Shown here one piece after another: positions 56,219-64,000 of a DNA stretch of 64,000 bases; positions within the stretch are counted from its first letter, which is position 1; each line of letters opens with the position of its first letter. The stretch lies in the NCBI GenBank assembly GCA_025201375.1, contig JAIWZP010000010.1:1-64000 (forward strand), read 5' to 3'. A program made the position numbers and the translations under genes. The notes under the pieces were generated by a model that worked only from the letters and a program-made list of their open reading frames with translations, ran no database searches and had not been told where the DNA came from. The stretch comes from Gongronella butleri (Eukaryota > Mucoromycota > Mucoromycetes > Mucorales > Cunninghamellaceae).

Positions 56219-56701
56219 ATGAGCAGCCTGTCGTCGGCCACACAAAAGTTTCTGACCACCTACAAAAAGGACACGCCACTTAGCCTCAAGCTAATTGACG
56301 TGTATCTCGTGTACATCATGGCCACGGGCATTGCCCAGTTCATCTATATGCTTCTTGCAGGCACTTTCCCTTACAATTCCTTCTTGGCCGGCTTCATCTC
56401 GACGGTTGGCAGCTTTGTCTTGGCTGGTACGCGACCAATTGGACGCTCTTGACGCGGTCTAGTCACTGACCCCCTTGTTTTTCTTCGCATAGTCAATCTT
56501 CGTATTCAAACCAACGCCCAGAACAAGGACCAATTCACCACCGTGTCTCCTGAACGGTAAGCCCCTCAATTAAAAATCGCCCCATCCTGCCTGGCCCTGG
56601 CCCTTAATGCTGTTTTTCGCTTCCCTTTTTCTAGTGCCTTTGCCGACTTTGCTTTTTGCTCATTGCTCCTGCACTTCTTTTGCGTTAATTACCTCGGATG
56701 A
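56219..56701 (+). CDS. OST2: Oligosaccharyltransferase subunit OST2/DAD1
   Basis: A small essential subunit of the ER oligosaccharyltransferase that N-glycosylates nascent proteins. Exons 56219-56426, 56493-56556 and 56635-56701 give 112 residues, the normal DAD1/Ost2 size. The sequence runs YKKDTPLSLKLIDVYLVYIM, a hydrophobic helix QFIYMLLAGTFPYNSFLAGF, a second helix ending in SFVLA, the conserved VNLRIQTNAQNKDQF loop, SPERAFADF, and the C-terminal helix ending CVNYLG. All of these are diagnostic for DAD1. The ATG in frame with MSSLSSATQKF was chosen; an earlier in-frame Met (MTRFT, 56204) is possible. Introns here are short and lack long homopolymer runs, unlike most others in the window. 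Confidence 0.95.
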
Positions 56702-56970
56702 GTTGAAAAAATAGGCGGGCTCCTTTTTCACGGCGCGCTACCCACCCTCGATTCCCTCACTCATCACTCAACACCCCCTCTGGATGGTGCCCTCATCCTT
56801 TTGCTTTTATTAAAAGGCTTTTAAACGTGCGATGTTATATTTTATTGGCCTTGGATGGAGAGGATTGGGGCGCGAGAGCAATTTGACGCGATGCGGCCGT
56901 GCAAACGGGATGCAATTATGCGTGTGCGATGTCATGGAACAACGTGGTTGGTCGGAGATGGCCCTGCCAC

Positions 56971-57007
<37 letters not shown>

Positions 57008-59525
57008 CTTGGCTCGGGCAATGGCGGATGTCAATTGTTTCATGAAAAAAAAGTATAACATAAGCCATTTCGTAACAACAACCCATCGCAATGTGCAGAG
57101 CCACATCCCTGGCAATTGACAAGAGCATGCATATTGAGCACGTTACGTCTAGGTTGCCGGTCACAAAGGCGACACGGCCAAAATCGCGTGTTTATGTGCG
57201 AGTAAATTGGATTTACGCCGCAAACAGCCCAATGTCGGCTTTCTCGCGCCGGCAATGGGCCGCCAAAGTGAGGATTCGACATGCCATCTCTCGAATGAAC
57301 CAGGTTTCGTAGCCATGCGTCGGATGCCCGTCGAGGGTTTCTTGAATTTGACGTTTTGGAACAGATTGCTGCCGGTGCGCGAACCATCAACTTTTCTGGC
57401 ACCCGCTCCATGCCAGATGGCATCAATGCATCACAAAGAATCAGCCCAGGCACTTTTTTGGGCACTGGGTTTCGCGGCCAAAATGGACGAGCCGCAGCCC
57501 CCAAAAACCAAAATGGAAAAAAATCGGTCTCCAGAATGACACCAAACTGACACGCAGTAAAAGTTGCATAGAGACACCGAGAAAAATGGCAAAAAATAGT
57601 GTAATCCATCTGCTGGTTGACAAGCAATCCCTGATTTTAAATTTTAATTTGCAAGCGATTTGCACGGGAAAAGCGCGTCATAGAGTCGCGCTGATACATC
57701 CGCCAGCAAGAGAGACTTCAGATGCATGGATTTAATTAGGAACAGGCGCGTGTCACTCGACGTCTGACGCGGGTTTTCACGCGTCCAAGTCGCCCCGCTA
57801 ACGATCTGATCGCGTCAATTCTGCCTAGAACTCGCCTTTTGCAGCCATCGTCAATATTCACATACGCAACAGAGCATGCTCTTTCTTGTGATCCACGATC
57901 TGCGGCCATTTTTCGTCAAGATAGCCTTGTGGCGATAATACGATGCAAATTGCATCCTACGCTTAAACCAGATGATGCATCCTAGGTTTTTATGACACGT
58001 ACATCGGAAAACGGCGTGTGTTGACCCTGAGTGTAAATTGCGTGGAGATTAAGCGACCTAAATGTTACTGCTTGAAAATTGTCGACTGATTCCCTTGGAA
58101 AATCCGCAAAAAATCGCGATTTTCCAAATCGACGTGGCACGCCGTTCACCTGGCTTTAGTCCCATGAACTTTGTTGTTAGAGTATTTGGGACGGTCTCTT
58201 TTCAGAAACCCCCAAAAAACCTGGGGGTCGATCTGGCCGTTGACGAGAAAATCGATATTCATGATTAAATTCACGATTTCGGTCATGGCGCGATCAATAG
58301 TGCCTCGATCGAGCTCAAACCTGCACGTGTGGAAAGATATGCGTCTGGTTGTCATTCTGTACCTGTCCGCCAGAGTCGATGCGTGCCTTTTTTACACTGT
58401 TGGCTTTACCATTTTCGTTATTTATCTCAATTTCTTTGCATTGCTGTGCTTTTTTGTGCGCAAAACTCATTTAAGGATGCCAAGGAAGGGAAGGGGAGAG
58501 GTGGGTGTGAGAATAGGTTTCAAATGGCATCAGTGCATTGTGTGCTTTGTGCGACTAGGCAGAATTGCTTTTCATCGTTCCCCCAGTGCGCCCGCCGCCT
58601 TGTTTCTCTTTTTTTTTTTTCTTCTTCTTTCTCTCTCTCCCTTTTTCCCCTCACTCTTTTTTTGCGTCTTTCTCCACTTTTTTCAGCAGAGCAAAGGAAA
58701 TTTTAACATAGCAAAAAAAAAAGGCGAGCCCTTGAACAAAAACAAACGAAAAATGTACAGAATCTCCAATATTACGTCAAAACTTCCGCACAAGAAGCAT
58801 TGCATTGACTATTGAGAACCCACGGAAGGCCAATAGATTTATGATGCGAACATGCGATCCTTCAGCGCATGAACGAGGTACGAACGTACGATTGATTTAT
58901 ACTTGATTTTACAGGCGATTTTCTCAGGGAGAAATGAAATAGAAGCCGCTCTAATGCGTCCCATCGGCAAGATTTGATCCGGGCACACTGGTTTGATATT
59001 GTTAAAGGGCGGATGTACAATTGTACATACGGTAATAATACTGTAACGCTGTGACACGATTCACGACGCGTTGAGAAATACGTTTAAAGTCCCAATATAC
59101 GAGGATGCGACATCTGGTGTCGTCAATTTCGCCACAAATCACCTATTTTCAATGATCACAAGTGTTGGAAGTACATGGCATGCCGTGCTCTTTCTGATGA
59201 TATGCATTACATGTATGATGGCACAAAGTGCGAATTCTTACTAAATTCAAAGCTTGCCCCTCTTTTTCTGCCAGGTAATGCTTTGCTGTGAGACAGTGGG
59301 AGATAAAAAAATGTGACACGTGCTGCGTAAATTCCTATGTTTTGCGATTTTTCGGATCACCTGGAGAACAATGGGAGAAAACGTACAAATTTCGGGTTGC
59401 ATGTCCAAGTTGGCAAAGACTGCAGGATTTTGTGCCGAAAATGGACAGGCGTCGTGCCCTTTCTGACGTTCAAATGACCGCGCAACCTGGAGCAACGCCT
59501 TTTTTTTTTTTGTTCGCCTACTCTC
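56702..59525. other. Long intergenic region
   Basis: About 2.8 kb without a supported gene. It contains a 36-base T-run (56972-57007), a fragment of repeat R2 in inverted orientation (57734-57835), and a 195-codon minus-strand frame at 57040-57627 that lacks any recognisable domain. Confidence 0.4.
57734..57835 (-). repeat. Fragment of dispersed repeat R2, inverted
   Basis: The reverse complement matches the stretch of R2 containing ctcctagcagaatcgacgc...cgtcgag.tacacgcg.ctgttcctaatt (R2 copy A about 32180-32290). It is only about 100 bp long and shows several substitutions. Confidence 0.65.
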
Positions 59526-60691
59526 ATGGATCTTGTCCCAGACATTTTTTTCGAAAAGGTACCCTCCCTTCTTCAACGCGCCATTAAAAAGTGTTGCTCA
59601 CGCTTGAAACGACTTTCCCGTAGCAAGAGGGCTATCTTTGTGCGCAACATGCACTCAAGTAAGTCGACAGCACTTTGACATGACAACCAAATCTTGCTGA
59701 CGTGTTTCTTTCTTCTTTTTTTGCCCCTTTTTTTGCGACCTTCCAGTGCTTTGTTACAAGGTTAGCTTGGAAGCAGAGGTTGCTTTTTCTCTGAAAAAGA
59801 CCGCTCACGCTGTCTTTTTTGCCTGAAATTAGGACCCTATTTCACCGCGGTCGACTTGGCGTCCATTGGCCGTGATTTGGACGCCAAAGAGAGCCTTGTG
59901 CACGGTCGTGCCACGTCAGGCAACAACTATGACGACTCGGGTTACTTTTCCATCCAGGTCAGGCGACCTCCATGCGCATGCTTTTATGATTTAACATGCC
60001 CAATTGGCGATTTTTTTTTAGGTGATCCAAAGTGCTTTGAAGGTGTGGGACGTGGAACTGGTGCCCTGGGGCTCGGAGTCCGCGGCGCAGGCAAGGCAGG
60101 CACCTCAGTGAGTACTGGAGGCAATTGTACGGCCACCAAGGCAACTCAAAAAGGGGCAAATTCACTTATTTTTCATGTTTAGAGATGAACTCGGCTACAT
60201 TTGTCACTTGGATCAACATTGGTACGCGTCACTCAAAGCGCGCTAGCAACCAGGATGGACGACGCGTTCGAAAAAATCATGCTGACACACTCTTTTACCT
60301 GCACAGGTTCACTTTGCGCAAGTTTTCCGTGCCATGGCGATGGTACAATTTGAACAGCACGCAATCGCATCCCACGTATCTCAGCGAGACATACTTGGGG
60401 ATGCTCCTTCAGCAGATCCAGAATGAGGGCTATTCGATATTTATTGCCAAGGGCCATTTGCCGGCCTGTGGCGCGGACGAAAAGGCGGTGCATCTCGCGC
60501 CGCCGAGCTTCCAAGAAAAGGAAAAGGGCAAGACCCCATTCTCAGGCGTCGGCTATCGCCTGACAGACACTCCTTTGCAAGATACCACCACGGCGTCATC
60601 GAGCTTTGGCGGCGGCAAAAACGAAAAGTCGGATGCACCCGCACCGTCCATGGACGAGATCAGGCGCAAGCGACTGGCGCGCTTTGGCTGA
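59526..60691 (+). CDS. Josephin-domain deubiquitinase (ataxin-3-like)
   Basis: A cysteine protease removing ubiquitin, with a role in protein quality control. Seven exons, 59526-59558, 59624-59658, 59747-59760 (14 nt), 59833-59957, 60022-60107, 60183-60221 and 60307-60691, give 238 residues. The Josephin order is complete: FFEKQEGYLCAQHALNALLQG with catalytic Cys17, DDSGYFSIQVIQSALKVWDVEL, LGYICHLDQHWFTLRKF with His110, and WYNLNS with Asn125. YLGMLLQQIQNEGYSIFIAKG follows. The catalytic triad is intact. After the domain come only about 80 residues, with no poly-Gln or clear ubiquitin-interacting motif, ending in IRRKRLARFG, a basic motif of the kind that contacts p97/Cdc48 in related proteins (inference). 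Splice sites were fixed by family alignment of the short exons. Confidence 0.92.
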
Positions 60692-60995
60692 AGCCAGAAG
60701 AAGCCAAAATGAATAAATTTTGTTTGTGACAAAAAATCAAGAGATTTTTTTAATCGTAATTAGAGGATACGCGGTAAACGAAGGCAGAAAATAATAAAAC
60801 CAACAGGAAAAAGCGAAAAATGAGAGTCACGCGTGCATGATCAAAAAAAATAATAATAATAATGTCAAGAGGGAGGGAGGGAGGGGCGAAGAACGGACGG
60901 GCAGAGAAGGACGTGAACGCAAGGGGAATAAAAAAAAGGGAAATGCCAAGAAGTTGCTATTCATTCAAACATGTGGGACAGCCAATCGCGCCTTT

Positions 60996-61452
60996 TTAGT
61001 CCTTTTGCTTGACACTGTTCTCGGTCTTGCTGAGGAGACCACCAGCAAGGAGGTTGTTGGCCTGCAGAAATAGAAAAAAAATGAGCACCAGCCCCTCTCA
61101 TGCACGCATGGACGCGTCGCGTTGCTGCTCAATGAGCGCCGCTTCAACTTACATTGACGTTCAAAAGACCACCGGAGCTGGGGGGCGTCACATTGTTGTT
61201 GATGGTGGCGGCTTGGTCACCCTTGGCGCTGGGGGTCGACGTCTTGATCTCATCCATCACGTCGCTGTCATCGGGGAGAGGCAAATCGGCGGGGGGCAAG
61301 TCCACATCCGTGGAGACGTCGGGGACATCAACAGGGGCATCCACATCCACAGGAACATCCGGCACAACATCGTCTTGGTTGCGGTTGTGGCCACAGGGAG
61401 CAGCAATGGCGCTGGCGGCAAAGAGAGCGGCAATGATCAAAGAGTACTTCAT
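60996..61452 (-). CDS. Small secreted acidic protein
   Basis: Exons 61452-61153 and 61061-60996 give 121 residues. A clear signal peptide (MKYSLIIAALFAASAIA, likely cut before AP) precedes CGHNRNQDD and an Asp/Val/Pro repeat region (VPDVPVDVDAPVDVPDV...). After it come a Ser/Thr/Asn-rich part (NNNVTPPSSGG, with a possible N-glycosylation site NVT) and a tail LLNVNANNLLAGGLLSK. There is a single cysteine. No family is recognised; it could be a wall-associated or effector-like secreted protein. The strong TATA box and short leader suggest substantial expression. The 304 bp between it and the Josephin gene (convergent) hold nothing else. Confidence 0.7.
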
Positions 61453-61560
61453 GATGAGAGTGTTGGAAAGGCTTTTTCTGGAGTGAGAAAAAAGAGAGAG
61501 ATCGAGTTGAAAAGGATGAGGATGAAAAAAAATTGGATGGATGCTGTTCCATCCGTCGCC

Positions 61561-61567
61561 TTTTATA
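61561..61567 (-). promoter_or_regulatory. TATA box of the secreted-protein gene
   Basis: TATAAAA on the minus strand, 109 bp upstream of the ATG (61452), followed by a purine-rich leader on the coding strand. Confidence 0.6.
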
Positions 61568-63239
61568 TTGTTTGCCGTCGCAATTAAGGGGTGTCGCAAG
61601 TCAAACACCTTCTCGTGAGCTAATTGAAGACTTTCTCGTTCTTTTCTTGTCAAAAATAGAGAGAATGGACTCACTCCTTGGAGATTAGGAGGATGCGTAA
61701 AAAAAAAAAAAAAAGGTAAATGGGTAACGTAAGTCAATTGAACCCAGGTTGCGACATGATCCTCCCCCCCTTTTTTTTTTCTCTCTTTCTCTCTCTCACC
61801 CTTTTTTTCTCTTTGTTCTCTGGCTTGCCATTGGAGAATAAGGAGGCTTGAAAGAGAGGGGGCAGACGCTCTCATTGATCTCCGGCGTGTCAAATTCACA
61901 ATCATTTCTATGCTTGGAGAACGAAATCAACAAAAAAAAAGGGGCGGGGGCGAGTGAGTCAAGGAGACACGAGTCTGACGGCGGTGTGTGGAGAAGAAGA
62001 AGAAAATTAGGGGACCAAAAAAAAAAAAAAAAAAAAGAGGGAGCAATCACCGAGCCCCTAATCCAAGGCCGGCACCCCATCACGATGGATTTGCATAAAT
62101 AAAGGCAAGAGGTATGATCCAATATTAAAAATATGGCCTAAAAAGATGCAGAAAAGGAGAAGCAGGCGAGGCAGGAGGTAGAAACAGTGCGACCCAGGGG
62201 GGCGGCCAGCCCATTGGCCCTTGTTGTTACAGAGCGCGCACACACACTGCATTTTTTTTTCCCCCTGTCGTGCGCACGCAGACAAAATCTCGGCTTGAGA
62301 CGCACACACACACACACAATCAATTGCTTTTTGCAGTAAAATGACACATTAAACATGAATGGAAGATATGCTTTCGGCGCCGACAAGCTTTTTGCAGCAA
62401 GGAGTCGATCAAACGCGTGCGCGCACGCATCTCATCCTTCAATAAAGACCTTTTCTCCATGCATGTTACCCATCCAGCAATTGCAAAGCGCCTAGACTCT
62501 CATCGTTCACCCTTTTTACACCAGACAGAAATGTTTCAAAGCAAAAAAAAAAAAAATCATGGCATCAGATCACGTCTCCCCTCCCCCTGGCCATCCACAC
62601 ATGTACAAAACAAGGGGCTCTCTCTGCCTGTCTCTTTCACTCTCCCTCCCCCATTCGCACTCCTCAATTCGTCGTCCGACGAGCATTTCGTGGAGTACCA
62701 ACGATAAAAAAAGGAGCGCGTCGGCCAAGAATGAAGATCATCCTTCACGACCATCTTTATGATTGAATGCCATCCTCCGGACGATCACGTCGCACGCACG
62801 TAGCACCGGACGGAAAGGGAGTGAGCGCTCAAATTAGGAGACAGAGTCCGGTTTTGTCAAATCTAATAAAATTTCATGAATTTACGAGATGCAAGCGCTG
62901 CAGTGCTGCAATGAGATCGGCGCCTGCACTTTGCACGCTGTGAAATTAAGCTAGAAAACAGTGAAATTGGCGAAAAAAAAAAAAGAGAACCGCGTAAGCA
63001 ATGTTTGAATGAAATCCAATGGCACATCATTAGTAAAATTCCACGCTCTCCTCCATGCAGACAATTTGGACGAGGGCATATTGCGTGCGAGTCATCTAGT
63101 GGCCACTAGACTCAAGAGTCTCGACTTTTTTTTTCTCCCTGTGGACCATTCGATGGCCCATTGAAGGTGTGTTCATGGTTTAATGAACTATCTCCCTGCC
63201 AAAAGAAGAGAAAAAAAAAAGAGGAGGGAACCGTCTTGC
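61568..63239. other. Intergenic region upstream of the secreted-protein gene
   Basis: About 1.7 kb. It is rich in short A-runs (18 As near 62018) and CT/CA microsatellite-like bits, for example (CA)n near 62300. No coding exon or RNA gene could be supported. Confidence 0.4.
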
Positions 63240-63590
63240 CTATCCATTGTCGTGCCACTTGTGCCGAACAAGGGGAAGCTTCAAGCCATGAAAGAGATTC
63301 TCCACTTTGAGAGCCTCTTCCTTGGACCGGCTCTCAGGCAGTTCTCCGGCTGCTGCTGACAACAGGTCTAACCTGTTGAATTAGCTCAAAAAAAAAACCA
63401 GGTCGCATCCAGGGGACCCCGCAATTGAAAAAAAAGGAGCCTGTGGGTGTTTGACCTTGGCACTGGACAAGCCCATTGGACGCTTTGCCGTGAACTCGCC
63501 TTAAAAGAACAAAGAGAATGCCAGCAGCGTCGTTGTTCGCACTTGATGTGGTCGTAAAACGGCCACCTCGTCTTTGGTAAATCCCTTTTT
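63240..63590 (-). CDS. Possible 3' exons of an unrecognised gene (5' part unresolved)
   Basis: The exon 63372-63240 ends in TAG and encodes LDLLSAAAGELPESRSKEEALKVENLFHG and a basic end (KLPLVRHKWHDNG), which reads like real protein. Splicing intron 63455-63373 (GT...CAG, 83 nt) joins it in phase to a preceding exon that encodes RWPFYDHIKCEQRRCWHSLC and ends WACPVPR. The 5' limit is not resolvable; 63590 is only the approximate edge of the convincing part. No domain is recognised. Further exons may continue to the right. Confidence 0.3.
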
Positions 63591-64000
63591 TTTTTTGGAC
63601 ACACAAGAAGCAATCTAGGCTCTTTTTCTCCCCTCTTTCTGCCTCATCTTCCAGGTCTTGATGATTTCATCCCCCTGGATTGCCCCTTGCGAAACGAGGG
63701 GGTCGCAAACATATAAGGGCTACACTTGAGCGACCCACGACCATCAGATTCCGCGATCTAGACTCTGGTTCCCAAGCTACGGACATAGCTTCTCCATGCC
63801 CATGTGCCGTGGAGCCAAAGAGGCAATCATGGCCATGGGGGGGCGCGAAGCGACAGGAAAAAAATCAGGAGGACAAGGCGCGAAAAAAGAGTCTTAATTC
63901 CAAAGCAAGCGCAAGGGGAGACAAATACGCACACGCATGCGTACACCTTTGGTGTCCGCGAGATCGACACGTCTCGGCACCTTTTTTTTCAATATCATCA
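63591..64000. other. Window end, unassigned
   Basis: It may contain further exons or the promoter of the unresolved minus-strand gene. No feature can be supported. Confidence 0.3.

Noticed and set aside
57040..57627. 195-codon open frame on the minus strand
   Set aside because: No domain or plausible partner exons are seen, frames are also open on the opposite strand, and the composition does not resemble the genuine genes here.

Overview
The window is nuclear DNA from a fungus, most likely an early-diverging lineage (Mucoromycota or Zoopagomycota type). The evidence is the gene content together with the gene structure. A Skn7-type HSF/response-regulator, a Caf120/Skg3-like PH protein, a PKA regulatory subunit, Ski2 and Eme1 are all present, and most genes are split by many short GT-AG introns. 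No species can be named from the sequence alone. A striking property is that many introns carry a long A-run just after the 5' splice site and a long T-run just before the 3' splice site.

Layout. 0-4 kb: the 3' end of a single-pass membrane protein, then (convergent) a rhodanese plus dual-specificity phosphatase of MAP-kinase-phosphatase architecture with a poly-Q tract. 5.2-10.2 kb: two tandem cytochrome P450 paralogues sharing intron positions, with 10 and 7 exons. 10.3-12.6 kb: EME1, convergent with the second P450. 12.6-26.3 kb: a repeat and transposon island. It holds a dispersed repeat (R1), a ~490-bp tandem repeat, a 762-bp hAT-type non-autonomous element with TIRs and an 8-bp target duplication, two head-to-head five-exon tyrosine-recombinase-like genes with C-terminal zinc-finger modules, and a tRNA-His. 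26.3-31.5 kb: SKI2 with 19 exons. 31.5-32.8 kb: dispersed repeat R2. 32.9-35.1 kb: an APC-family permease. 35.7-37.9 kb: a site-2 protease. 38.1-39.5 kb: the PKA regulatory subunit. 40.2-40.9 kb: a second R2 copy. 41.7-43.5 kb: a MATE transporter. 44.3-46.1 kb: a bacterial/plant-type 2-isopropylmalate synthase without its regulatory domain. 47.3-50.4 kb: the Caf120-like protein. 51.2-51.8 kb: a third R1 copy. 53.9-55.8 kb: the Skn7-like regulator. 56.2-56.7 kb: OST2/DAD1. 59.5-60.7 kb: a Josephin deubiquitinase. 61.0-61.5 kb: a small secreted acidic protein. The last 2.5 kb holds at most the 3' exons of one unrecognised gene.

The genes do not form one pathway; this is ordinary eukaryotic gene order. 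Shared themes are signalling (MAPK phosphatase, PKA-R, Skn7), RNA decay (Ski2 and the CCR4-NOT-associated Caf120 family) and proteostasis or membrane processing (S2P, Josephin, OST2). The least ordinary part is the 12.6-25 kb island. Its two recombinase genes have the same exon plan. One keeps a plausible R..YxxR..H..Y active site; the other has lost the Tyr/His/Tyr positions yet keeps an intact reading frame.

Exon boundaries were read by hand from splice signals and by comparing paralogues. All reconstructed coding lengths given are multiples of three.
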